From Burkholderia cepacia (lineage in GTDB: Bacteria; Pseudomonadota; Gammaproteobacteria; Burkholderiales; Burkholderiaceae): a stretch of DNA of 64,000 nt. A program made the position numbers and the translations under genes. Positions within the stretch are counted from its first letter, which is position 1, and the number at the start of each line of letters is the position of its first letter. Location of the stretch: positions 186,001 through 250,000 of the forward strand of contig NZ_LDWR01000021.1 in assembly GCF_001039005.1 (NCBI RefSeq), given 5' to 3'. This document shows positions 17,763 through 26,852 of the stretch, in pieces. The notes beneath the pieces are model-generated. The model saw nothing but the letters and a program-made list of their open reading frames with translations. It ran no database searches and was not told where the DNA came from.

Positions 17763-19199
17763 TCATTTCCGGACGACGACGGGCGGCATCCACGACCCGT
17801 CGCTCGCCTGCGGCTTCGGCGCATACAGGCGCAACGCGAGCGCGAAGTCGGTGCGCGGCGCCGGCAGCCAGTTGGCCGCATTCGTGCCACCCGGCGACGC
17901 CGACACGACGATGTCGATCGAGCCGTCGTGGTTGCGGCGCAGCCGGTCGCGATCGCCGAGCGAGCGGCGCGCCGCTCCGACGTCGGGCAGTGCGCCGTTC
18001 GTCGTGTAGGGCGTGAGCGTCCAGAACGCACGCACCGGCGGCAGCGCACCCGGCGCGAAATGCAGCACGTAGCGGTTCGCGCCGTTCAGCGCATGACCGT
18101 CGCTGTCGACGCGCACGACCGCGAGCGTCTCGTCGTCGCGCGTCGCGGTGCCGAGCTGCGTGTAGGCCGCGTACGCGCGCAGCGCGTAGTCCTGGCCGTA
18201 CTTGCCGGCCGCATCGCCGATCCAGCTCCAGCCGTTCGCGTTCAGCAGGTTCGACGGCGGCGCCGCGAGCCGCGCGCGCGCCTCGGCGACGCCGGCCGTC
18301 GCGGCCGCGAGGCGGTCGCCCGTCCACAGCACCGGGTAGCCGGCCGACACGCCGATGTCGCCGAGCGATTCATGCGCATGCGCGTCGTCGGCCGGCGCCG
18401 GGTTGTCCTGCAGCGCCTGCGCGAAGCGCGCGAAGAACGCCTTCGGGTCGAGCGCGGCCACCTGCTCGGCCGGCGTGCCGCCGCTCAGCGCTTCGGACGG
18501 CGCGCTGCCCGCATGGACCGCGACCGACGCGCCGCGCGCGGCGCCCGTGTAAACGGACAGCGGCACCACGCGGATCGCGCGCTGCAATTTCTTCACGTTC
18601 GTGAGGTCGCGCCCGCCGCTTGTCTGCAGCCGCACTTCGAGCCACGCATTGGCCGGCGGCACGTCCACGCGCAGCGCGCCCTTCGGCAGCGTACCCTGCC
18701 AGTCCTTCGCGGCGAAGGCAATCGTTTGCGATCGCGCGCCGCCGCGAGCACCGCGTGCGGCCACGCTCGACGACGACCACAACACGTTCGTCCACATGTC
18801 GAGCGCACGTGCGTCCCAGTAGCGGCCGCGCGTGTCGGGCAGCGTGACGATCACGGGTTCGGCGGCGACGTCGAGCCAGCCGGTCGAGTCGAGCGTGTCG
18901 ACGCCCGGCAGCGGCGGATTGACCGCACCGACGGGCGGCAGCGCCTGCGCGTGGCGCAGCGTGTTGAGCGGCGCCTGCCCCGGTTGCGCGCCGTCGCCGC
19001 CCGTCGCCGCTTCCTTCGCGACGTCCATCAGCACGAGCGGATACGCATAGACGTAGGAGTCGGCGACTTCCGTGCGCATCCAGCCGGTTTTCCGCTGGAT
19101 TGCATCCGGTGGCGACGCGCACCCCGCGAGCAACGCCGCCATGGCCAGCGACGCGCACGCGCGCCGCAGAGAAACTGCTTCCTGCTGGTTTTCAATCAT
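17763..19199 (-). CDS. DUF1254/DUF1214 lipoprotein
   Basis: A 478-residue exported protein with a lipobox (LLAGC, cysteine near residue 27). The first part has the DUF1254 pattern (SYVYAYPLVLMDVAKEA, then LPDTRGRYWDARALDMWTNV split across it), and the C-terminal part (FWTLTPYTTNGALPDVG, then a DGSIDIVV block) fits DUF1214. Such two-domain proteins are common outer-envelope lipoproteins of unknown enzymatic role. It stands alone; the DUF748 gene follows about 150 bases further upstream on the map in the same direction. Confidence 0.88.
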   Translation of the reverse strand: MIENQQEAVSLRRACASLAMAALLAGCASPPDAIQRKTGWMRTEVADSYVYAYPLVLMDVAKEAATGGDGAQPGQAPLNTLRHAQALPPVGAVNPPLPGVDTLDSTGWLDVAAEPVIVTLPDTRGRYWDARALDMWTNVLWSSSSVAARGARGGARSQTIAFAAKDWQGTLPKGALRVDVPPANAWLEVRLQTSGGRDLTNVKKLQRAIRVVPLSVYTGAARGASVAVHAGSAPSEALSGGTPAEQVAALDPKAFFARFAQALQDNPAPADDAHAHESLGDIGVSAGYPVLWTGDRLAAATAGVAEARARLAAPPSNLLNANGWSWIGDAAGKYGQDYALRAYAAYTQLGTATRDDETLAVVRVDSDGHALNGANRYVLHFAPGALPPVRAFWTLTPYTTNGALPDVGAARRSLGDRDRLRRNHDGSIDIVVSASPGGTNAANWLPAPRTDFALALRLYAPKPQASDGSWMPPVVVRK

Positions 19200-19525
19200 C
19201 GATTACTGGCCGAATATCGTTCTTTTCAGTCAACGCCTTGTTCGTCTCGCGAACGGCGAAAGCAAGGCACCCCAGCCTGCCCGGATCGCCGTTTCGCTAC
19301 GATGGGCGCTGATGTCAGGCCGGTATCATAGCGCCTCGGGGCAATCCCTAATATGCCGAATAGCGAGGTGAACGCTAGCCGCACTGTCGACGAATTCGAA
19401 ATAGTTCGAGAGATTCGTCACAAAATCGGAAATATCGGAACGACACACGCACACGCCGGAACAATCGCGGGTGGAAGGGGCGAATTCCGGATTGACGAAT
19501 GGTGTCAATATTGACACCATTCGGT
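19200..19525. other. Intergenic region between the DUF1254 gene and hicA
   Basis: About 326 bases without a convincing gene. The left part should hold the DUF1254 promoter (minus strand). The right part is less GC-rich and ends in a 28-base palindrome just before hicA. Short open frames here lack ribosome sites and family features. Confidence 0.6.
19496..19523. promoter_or_regulatory. 28-bp perfect palindrome, probable hicAB operator
   Basis: A perfect 28-base palindrome made of CGAATGGTGTCAAT and its exact complement, ending two bases before the hicA ATG at 19526. Each half contains TTGACA or its complement, matching a -35 hexamer on both strands. HicB antitoxins usually repress their own operon through such operators. 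The site covers the place where the hicA ribosome site should be. Confidence 0.75.
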
Positions 19526-19777
19526 ATGGCTAGCGTATCGAAGATCCTCGAACTGATGAGGCGCGAGCCCGCGAATGTGCGATTCAACGATCTGTTCAAG
19601 GTCTGCGAGACACACTTCGGAGCGGCCCGCCAATCCGGTTCGAGCCACGCTATTTTCAAGACACCGTGGCAAGGCGATCCTCGAGTGAATATCCAGAATG
19701 ATCGCGGGAAAGCGAAGGCCTATCAGGTGCGACAGGTGCTCGACGCGATCGATCGACTGAAGGAACAGCAATCATGA
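19526..19777 (+). CDS. hicA: HicA-like mRNA interferase toxin
   Basis: An 83-residue small basic protein with the HicA pattern: N-terminal helix, a GSSHAIFKTP segment carrying the conserved catalytic histidine (about residue 49), and a KAKAYQVRQVLDAIDRL C-terminal helix. HicA folds like a double-stranded RNA-binding domain and cleaves mRNA. A longer frame could begin at 19499, but that ATG lies inside the operator palindrome; 19526 is preferred. The stop codon overlaps the hicB start as ATGA. Confidence 0.87.
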   Translation: MASVSKILELMRREPANVRFNDLFKVCETHFGAARQSGSSHAIFKTPWQGDPRVNIQNDRGKAKAYQVRQVLDAIDRLKEQQS

Positions 19778-20097
19778 CCCAAGACCACTTTACGTACCGC
19801 GTAACGTGGTCCCCGGAGGACGGGGAGCACGTCGGCCTGTGCGCGGAGTTCCCGTCTCTTTCGTGGCTCGACGAAACGCCGGAAGGCGCGCTGGCCGGCA
19901 TTCGCCGGCTCGTTGCCGATGTCGTGCGCGACATGGCCGCGAACGGGGAGAAGGTGCCCGAGCCGATCGCCGACCGGACCTACAGCGGCGAATTCAAGGT
20001 TCGCATCCCTCCACAGGCACACCGCGCGCTGGTGATCCAGGCCGCCGAGCAAGGCGTCAGCCTGAATCGCCTCGCGAGCGCCAAGCTCTGCGCCTGA
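19774..20097 (+). CDS. hicB: HicB-like antitoxin
   Basis: A 107-residue protein with an N-terminal HicB partial RNase H-like domain (FTYRVTWSPEDGEHVGLCAEFPSL pattern over residues 6-30, followed by EGALAGIRRLV) and a C-terminal ribbon-helix-helix-type DNA-binding segment (RIPPQAHRALVIQAAEQGVSLN region). It overlaps hicA by four bases, as expected for coupled translation, and is followed by a good terminator. Confidence 0.88.
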   Translation: MTQDHFTYRVTWSPEDGEHVGLCAEFPSLSWLDETPEGALAGIRRLVADVVRDMAANGEKVPEPIADRTYSGEFKVRIPPQAHRALVIQAAEQGVSLNRLASAKLCA

Positions 20098-20126
20098 GCG
20101 CGTAGTCGAGCGCAAAAACACGACCG

Positions 20127-20165
20127 GCCCGGCTCTCCGTCTGGAAGCCGGGCGTTTGCTTTTTC
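20127..20165 (+). terminator. Terminator of hicAB
   Basis: An eight-base stem (GCCCGGCT with AGCCGGGC) with an 11-base loop is followed by GTTTGCTTTTT. It lies 30 bases after the hicB stop. Confidence 0.85.
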
Positions 20166-20207
20166 CGCGTTGTGACAACCTGTGTGCTTCAACAGCGTCA
20201 TCGCCGC

Positions 20208-20238
20208 TTGACCTTACCATCATGGGAATGTTGATACT
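20208..20238 (+). promoter_or_regulatory. MerR/CueR-type promoter of the copper ATPase
   Basis: TTGACC and GATACT hexamers are separated by 19 bases, the long spacer that is the hallmark of MerR-family-activated promoters. The spacer holds an imperfect dyad (ACCTTACC ... GGGAATGT), the half-site type used by CueR. It lies 43 bases before the copA start. No merR-type gene is in this window, so the activator must be encoded elsewhere. Confidence 0.8.
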
Positions 20239-20280
20239 GGATTCATTCGCGGCACGAACCGCGCTTTTGGGGAATCCGAC

Positions 20281-23097
20281 ATGACTGAACCACTTGCCTC
20301 CGCAGCGCTGCAAACGATCGAACTGAGCGTCGACGGCATGCATTGCGGCGGCTGCACGGGCCGCGTGCAGCGCGCGCTGGCCGCCGTGCCGGGCGTCGTC
20401 GAAGCGACGGTCGATCTCGATACGCACGCGGCGACGGTGACCGCGCAGGAAACGGTCGAGCCCGGCCAGCTCGTCGACGCGGTCGGCGCGGCCGGGTACC
20501 GTGCGGCCGTGCGTGAAGCGGCGGTCGAGGCCGTCGCGATCCCGCATACGCTACTCGACGAAGCGCCGCCGGTCGCGGTGCCGGCGCTTCCCGCGGCCGG
20601 CGCCCCGATCGAACTCGACATCGACGGGATGACCTGCGCGTCGTGCGTGTCGCGCGTCGAGAAGGCGCTCGCGAAGGTGCCGGGCGTCACGCGCGCGTCG
20701 GTCAATCTCGCGACCGAGCGGGCCACGATCGACGCCGCGGCTGACATTTCCGCGTCGCAATTGGCGGACGCCGTCAAGCAAGCCGGCTATGGCGCGACGC
20801 CGGTCGCCAACGCCACCACCCCGCCTGCAGCATCCACCGCCTCCACCGATCTCGAACTCGACATCGGCGGCATGACCTGCGCGTCCTGCGCCGGCCGCGT
20901 CGAAAAGGCGCTGGCCGCCGTACCGGGCGTCGCGCGCGCATCGGTCAATCTCGCGACCGAGCGCGCGTCGGTGCACGGCGCCGGCGCGCTCGACGCCGCC
21001 ACGCTGATCGCGGCGGTCACGACGGCCGGCTACCGTGCGTCGCTCGCCGCCGCGCCCTCGGCCGGCGCCGACGCGCAACCGGCCAGCCCCGCGCAGGATC
21101 CCGATGCCCGCAAGCGCCGCGAAGCGGTTCGCGAACGCAACCTCGTGATCTGGTCCGCCGTGCTGAGCGCGCCGCTCGTCGCGCCGATGCTCGTCGCGCC
21201 TTTCGGTATCGACCTGATGCTGCCCGGCTGGCTCCAGCTCGTGCTCGCGTCGATCGTCCAGTTCGGCTTCGGCGCGCGCTTCTACCGCGCGGCCTGGCAT
21301 GCGGTGAAGGCGCGTGCCGGCAACATGGACCTGCTCGTCGCGCTCGGCACGTCGGCCGCGTACGGGCTGAGCCTGTGGATGCTGCTGCGCGATCCCGCGC
21401 ATCCCGGCCACCTGTATTTCGAGGCGTCGGCCGTCATCGTCACGCTCGTGCGCTTCGGCAAATGGCTCGAATCGCGCGCGAAGCGCCAGACCACCGACGC
21501 GATCCGCGCGCTGAACGCGCTGCGTCCCGACCGTGCGCGCGTCGTCGAGCACGGCGTCGAACGCGACGTGCCGCTGTCGCAGGTGCGCGTCGGCACGAAG
21601 GTCGGCATCCGCCCCGGCGAGCGCGTGCCCGTCGACGGCCGGATCGTGTCGGGCCGCTCGCATATCGACGAATCGCTGATCACCGGCGAAAGCCTGCCCG
21701 TGCCGAAGGACGGCGGCGATCCCGTCACGGCCGGCTCGATCAACGGCGAAGGCGCGCTCGTCGTCGAAACCACCGCGATCGGCGCGGAGACGACGCTCGC
21801 GCGCATCATCCGCCTCGTCGAATCCGCGCAGGCCGAGAAGGCGCCGATCCAGCGGCTCGTCGATCGCGTCAGCGAAGTGTTCGTGCCGGCGATCCTCGGC
21901 ATCGCGCTGCTGACGCTGGTCGGCTGGCTGATCGCCGGCGCCGGCATGGAAACCGCGATCCTCAATGCGGTCGCGGTGCTCGTCATCGCGTGCCCGTGCG
22001 CGCTCGGCCTCGCGACACCCGCCGCGATCATGGCCGGCACCGGCGTCGCGGCGCGGCACGGCGTGCTGATCAAGGATGCACAGGCGCTCGAACTCGCGCA
22101 GCGCGCGACCGTGATCGCATTCGACAAGACCGGCACACTGACCGAAGGCAAGCCGTCCGTGACGGCGTTCGAAGCGGTCGACATGCCCCGCGACGAAGCG
22201 CTCGCGCTCGCGGCGGCGGTGCAGCGTCAGAGTGAGCATCCGCTCGCGCGTGCGGTGGTTGCCGCACACGATGCGAACGTTGCCGCGCGCGGCGACACGG
22301 CGCCGTCGGCCGCAGCGGTCGCTGCGGTCACTGCGGCCGATGCCCGCGCGGTAGCCGGGCGCGGCGTGGAAGCGCGCGTCGGCGCGCAGTTGCTCGCGCT
22401 CGGCAGCACGCGCTGGCGCGACGAGCTCGGCATCGCGGTGCCGCCCGCACTCGACGCGCGCGCGGCCGAACTCGAGCGCGCGGGCAACACGATCTCGTGG
22501 CTGATGCGCGCCGACGCGCCGCGCGCGTTGCTCGCGCTGATCGCGTTCGGCGACACCGTGAAGCCCGGCGCCCACGATGCGATCGCGGCGCTGTCGGCGC
22601 GCGGCGTCGCAAGCGTGCTCGTGACGGGCGACAACCGCGGCAGCGCGGCGGCCGTCGCGGCGTCGCTCGGCATCGGCGAAGTGCATGCGCAGGTGTTGCC
22701 CGACGACAAGGCGCGCGTCGTCGCCGAACTGAAGCGCACGCACGGCGGGATCGTCGCGATGGTCGGCGACGGGATCAACGATGCGCCCGCGCTCGCCGCG
22801 GCCGATGTCGGCATCGCGATGGCGACCGGCACGGACGTCGCGATGCATACGGCCGGCATCACGCTGATGCGCGGCGATCCGACGCTCGTCGCCGACGCGA
22901 TCGACATCTCCAGGCGCACGTACCGGAAGATCCAGCAGAACCTGTTCTGGGCGTTCGTCTACAACCTGGTGGGCGTGCCGCTCGCGGCGCTCGGCTGGCT
23001 GAATCCGGTGATCGCGGGTGCGGCGATGGCGTTTTCCAGCGTCAGCGTCGTGACCAACGCGTTGCTGCTGCGGAGATGGAAAGGCCGCGCGCGCTGA
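20281..23097 (+). CDS. copA: Copper-exporting P1B-type ATPase with three metal-binding domains
   Basis: A 938-residue heavy-metal ATPase. Three N-terminal HMA domains carry GMHCGGC (C22, C25) and twice GMTCASC (C119/C122 and C200/C203). Then follow membrane helices, the intramembrane [11 protein letters not shown] motif, the phosphorylated aspartate in [10 protein letters not shown], and GDGINDAP in the hinge. CPC plus these N-terminal motifs fit Cu(I) export across the inner membrane. Domains two and three are close in sequence and may come from internal duplication. The promoter type supports copper induction. Confidence 0.95.
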   Translation: MTEPLASAALQTIELSVDGMHCGGCTGRVQRALAAVPGVVEATVDLDTHAATVTAQETVEPGQLVDAVGAAGYRAAVREAAVEAVAIPHTLLDEAPPVAVPALPAAGAPIELDIDGMTCASCVSRVEKALAKVPGVTRASVNLATERATIDAAADISASQLADAVKQAGYGATPVANATTPPAASTASTDLELDIGGMTCASCAGRVEKALAAVPGVARASVNLATERASVHGAGALDAATLIAAVTTAGYRASLAAAPSAGADAQPASPAQDPDARKRREAVRERNLVIWSAVLSAPLVAPMLVAPFGIDLMLPGWLQLVLASIVQFGFGARFYRAAWHAVKARAGNMDLLVALGTSAAYGLSLWMLLRDPAHPGHLYFEASAVIVTLVRFGKWLESRAKRQTTDAIRALNALRPDRARVVEHGVERDVPLSQVRVGTKVGIRPGERVPVDGRIVSGRSHIDESLITGESLPVPKDGGDPVTAGSINGEGALVVETTAIGAETTLARIIRLVESAQAEKAPIQRLVDRVSEVFVPAILGIALLTLVGWLIAGAGMETAILNAVAVLVIACPCALGLATPAAIMAGTGVAARHGVLIKDAQALELAQRATVIAFDKTGTLTEGKPSVTAFEAVDMPRDEALALAAAVQRQSEHPLARAVVAAHDANVAARGDTAPSAAAVAAVTAADARAVAGRGVEARVGAQLLALGSTRWRDELGIAVPPALDARAAELERAGNTISWLMRADAPRALLALIAFGDTVKPGAHDAIAALSARGVASVLVTGDNRGSAAAVAASLGIGEVHAQVLPDDKARVVAELKRTHGGIVAMVGDGINDAPALAAADVGIAMATGTDVAMHTAGITLMRGDPTLVADAIDISRRTYRKIQQNLFWAFVYNLVGVPLAALGWLNPVIAGAAMAFSSVSVVTNALLLRRWKGRAR

Positions 23098-23229
23098 CAC
23101 GGCCGGCCGTGATGGCCGGGCGGCCGAACGGCCGTTCGGCGCTCAGCGGACAGGAAGGATCGGGAGGATTGCCGGCGTTGGCCGGCAGCGGCGGCGCCGA
23201 ATCGCCGACACATCGCGGCGCAGACGGAT

Positions 23230-23709
23230 TCAGCCCGTGATAACCGGCTTGATCAGGGTCGTCGTGATCGGCGCAAAGCCGCACGCGCGATACAGCGCGC
23301 GGGCCGCCGCGTTGTGATTGAACACCGACAGCCCGATTTCGGTGACGCCGTACCGGCGCGCCTCGGCGTCGAGCGCATCGAGCGCGCGCGTGGCCCATCC
23401 CTGGCGGCGTCGGGACGGGACGATGTCGAGGTCGTAGATGAACAGCGTGCGGTTCGGCCCTTCGGGCACGATCGCGTACCAGAGGTCGCCCACCGCGTCG
23501 CCGCTGGCGCCGTCGATGAGCACGACGAGTGTCTGGCCGGATGTCCGCAGGCCGTCCGGCAGCAGCGTGTCGAAACAGGCGCGCGCACGATCGGCCGCGT
23601 CTTCGACAGCATTTTGTCCGGATGAAACGAGATCGCGCGCGTAGCCGTCAATGGCTCGCGTGCGGTACGCGTGGAATTCGCCGGCCGTCATCGGCCGCAT
23701 CAGCAGCAT
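23230..23709 (-). CDS. GNAT-family N-acetyltransferase
   Basis: A 159-residue GNAT protein. The acetyl-CoA-binding motif A is visible as DIVPSRRRQGWATRALDAL (about residues 95-113), preceded by a beta strand and followed by the VFNHNAAARALYRACGF motif typical of the C-terminal half. The substrate is unknown. It converges with copA across about 130 bases that hold only GC-rich sequence. Confidence 0.9.
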   Translation of the reverse strand: MLLMRPMTAGEFHAYRTRAIDGYARDLVSSGQNAVEDAADRARACFDTLLPDGLRTSGQTLVVLIDGASGDAVGDLWYAIVPEGPNRTLFIYDLDIVPSRRRQGWATRALDALDAEARRYGVTEIGLSVFNHNAAARALYRACGFAPITTTLIKPVITG

Positions 23710-23817
23710 GGCCCGATCACCGTGAGGGAAATCGAACTTCCAGTGTAGCGGGACGGTCGCGCCGGCGTGCGATGCAGCGGCGGAAAACGGGCAGGCAGGT
23801 GCGGCGGGCGCCGCGCC

Positions 23818-23857
23818 GAATCAGCGAATCAGCGAATCAGCGAATCAGCGAATCAGC
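23818..23857. repeat. Five tandem copies of an 8-bp unit (GAATCAGC)
   Basis: Five exact copies of GAATCAGC run head to tail; the last copy contains the stop codon of the minus-strand small gene at 23853-24008. The unit length is not a multiple of three, so copy-number changes would alter the frame of anything read through it, but here only the gene's final codon lies within it. Confidence 0.9.
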
Positions 23858-24008
23858 GACGATACAGGACGATCGGCACGAGATGCGCACGGCGCACGCG
23901 CTCGGCTTCGGCGCGACGCGCAGCGTACGAGTAGTCGGCGTCGAGCGGGAGGTGCGGCGACACGAACAGGTCGTCGATCTTTTGCAGCAGGGCGAAGATG
24001 AAGCTCAT
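23853..24008 (-). CDS. Small protein of 51 residues, function unknown
   Basis: The ATG at 24008 has an excellent AGGAG site seven bases upstream. The protein begins MSFIFALLQKIDDLF, then a tyrosine/alanine segment and a basic arginine-rich tail (RRAEAERVRRAH). There is no clear membrane helix. It is preceded by two copies of the AGGGTTTTCCCT motif, and its stop codon lies in the 8-bp tandem repeat. I do not recognise the family, but the ribosome site and conserved-looking leader support a real gene. Confidence 0.6.
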   Translation of the reverse strand: MSFIFALLQKIDDLFVSPHLPLDADYSYAARRAEAERVRRAHLVPIVLYRR

Positions 24009-24032
24009 GTGAGACTCCTGACAGATGTTTCT

Positions 24033-24074
24033 AGGGTTTTCCCTTAGACAAACTCCATTCTAAGGGTTTTCCCT
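24033..24074 (-). promoter_or_regulatory. Two AGGGTTTTCCCT motifs 30 bp apart
   Basis: Identical 12-mers at 24033-24044 and 24063-24074 are spaced exactly 30 bases, about three helical turns, in the leader of the 51-residue gene. A third copy lies at 13545-13559. The even spacing suggests a DNA-binding protein acting on one face; no known factor is assigned. Confidence 0.5.
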
Positions 24075-24183
24075 GAATTCTGCCAGTGCACCGCATCAGT
24101 TCGCCGCACGCGTGTTGTCGCCGATCCCGGGCTCGGAACGACGATCCTTGCCCCGTGTGGCCTTCAGGATAGGGTCGGAACAA

Positions 24184-25551
24184 TCAACGGGTTCGGCGGG
24201 CACGCTTGGCGACGGCCGCCTCGCGATTCGCATTCCGCTGAAGCCGGTCGACCTGCGACAGCAGCGCCTCGTGGTGCTCCTCGAGCGTCATCAGCGTCGC
24301 CTGCTGCGTCGACAGATCGGCCGCGAGGCGATCGATCCGCTGTTGCTTGGTTGCCGCGTCCTGCTTCAGGTGCGCGATCTGCCGCGTTTGCAGCATCAGC
24401 GCGACGAGCCCCGCCAGCACGACGACGGCCAGCGCCAGCAGCAGGCGGTTGACGCGGCGCATCTCGCGATCGGCCGTGCGCGTCAGACCGTCCACATCGG
24501 ACTGCAGCACCGCGAGCCGGTCCGTCAGCGGGCGCAGGTGCGTGTCCGGATCGAAGGCCGGCGCGGCCGGTTGCACGCGTTCCACCGACGGCTTGGTCAC
24601 GAAGGACGCGGCGGAAGCGACGGGCTGTGCGACAGGCGACGGTGAAGCATCGGCCTGCGAGGCAGCGTCACGGGTGTTCGCGGTGTTCGAGGTGTTCGCC
24701 GCCTCGGGCAGTACCGGCGTCTGCGGCTCGACCGTCGAAACAGCGTCCGGCGTCGGGTTCGATCCGGCCGCTTCCAGCGGCGTGTCGACGCTCGCCGCAA
24801 CCGGCACGGAGTGCACCGCCGTCGCTTCGCTCGCACCGGCGGCCGCCCGGCGTTTGCCGCCCGATGACGACGCGCGGCGCTCCTTCACGGCGTCGCCGGA
24901 AGATCGCCCTCCGCGGGACTTGACGGCCGCGGCTTCGACAACAGGCTTCGCGACTTCGCTATCGGCCGCTTCCAGTTCGGACGTCTTCGCCGAAGCGGCG
25001 TCGGCCGCTTGCCGCTCGGTTGCCGACACCGTAGCGCCATCGACCGCAGGCACATCGGCTAGCTTGATTGCGGCACCATCGGCAGCAGGCACATCGCCTG
25101 CGTTCGAGGCATCACCACCTTCAGGCGCCGAAACGCCGTCGGCTGCCACCGCGACATCCGGCGTTACCGGGCTCTCAGCTTCCGCATGCCCCGCCGCACT
25201 CGCGCCCTCCGGCGCGCCGAACCCGTCCAGCGCAGGCTGCCGCCCGGCAGACACGTCGTCCGCGACGCCAGCCTCCACATCGGCTGACGCACCCGCTTCG
25301 TCGCGCGCCACCACCGGCATACGCTCACCCGGCTCAAGCACCGGATCGCCGAACAGGTCGAACGTCCGCTCGTCCCGCGACGCATCGCCGGCCGGCGCGC
25401 TGCCGGACCGCACCGTCGCCCTCGCGGACGTACTGCCTGCGGCAGCAGCCGAACGCTGGCGGGCACGGGCCGACGAACGGTTGGAACGGGAGGGGGAGCG
25501 AGGCGTGGAAACGAATTCGGTCACGTCTGACAAATCATTGTCCGAGAACAT
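24184..25551 (-). CDS. Alanine-rich, largely disordered membrane protein with coiled coil
   Basis: A 455-residue protein. Residues 1-340 are low-complexity, rich in Ala, Ser, Asp, Glu and Pro. Near residue 375 there is one membrane helix (LLLALAVVVLAGLVALML), followed by a coiled coil of about 55 residues (heptads in the QRIDRLAADLSTQQATL region) and a basic tail. The ATG at 25551 is preferred over a TTG 15 bases upstream; no strong ribosome site is visible for either. The layout suggests an anchor or scaffold protein, but no function can be named. Confidence 0.65.
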   Translation of the reverse strand: MFSDNDLSDVTEFVSTPRSPSRSNRSSARARQRSAAAAGSTSARATVRSGSAPAGDASRDERTFDLFGDPVLEPGERMPVVARDEAGASADVEAGVADDVSAGRQPALDGFGAPEGASAAGHAEAESPVTPDVAVAADGVSAPEGGDASNAGDVPAADGAAIKLADVPAVDGATVSATERQAADAASAKTSELEAADSEVAKPVVEAAAVKSRGGRSSGDAVKERRASSSGGKRRAAAGASEATAVHSVPVAASVDTPLEAAGSNPTPDAVSTVEPQTPVLPEAANTSNTANTRDAASQADASPSPVAQPVASAASFVTKPSVERVQPAAPAFDPDTHLRPLTDRLAVLQSDVDGLTRTADREMRRVNRLLLALAVVVLAGLVALMLQTRQIAHLKQDAATKQQRIDRLAADLSTQQATLMTLEEHHEALLSQVDRLQRNANREAAVAKRARRTR

Positions 25552-25676
25552 CAATCGATAGCCCAATTATCTTCAAACAAATCAATTATTTGCATAACAA
25601 ATTCGCCCACTATGCTCTCACGCCATCCAGCGCTATCCATTGATTCCCGATGGGCTGCATGATGGGCTGAAAACCG

Positions 25677-26490
<814 letters not shown>

Positions 26491-26852
26491 CCATTCAACG
26501 CATATATATATGATTGCGCTCAAACGTTTCACCTGATTCGCACCGTCGCATTGATTTCTGCATCCGCATCGTCCGTAAAATACGGTTATTTAAACCAGCA
26601 CTACCGTTTCTGCATCACGACATTCGACGCATTATTCCTCTCGGCGTTTTGATTTAAGAAATGATCTGCAGTGAATATTGACGGCGACGCGGCACCGCTA
26701 TCCCCGCGAAACCGATACGCAGGCATGCATCGATTTCATCGCTTCCTGCGTGCAACGATTCACGGATTCCACGTACTGCCTCACCGGTCAACTTGATGCA
26801 CCTTTTGATAACAATTTCGGGTAATTCAATAAAAACTGAAAAGGATCTGAAT
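26491..26852. other. AT-rich non-coding stretch before the amidohydrolase
   Basis: About 360 bases, clearly less GC-rich than the surroundings (runs such as CGCATATATATATG). It follows the integrase remnant and precedes an AAGGAT ribosome site for the next gene. It probably holds the promoter of the amidohydrolase-patatin cassette; I see no gene in it. Confidence 0.55.
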
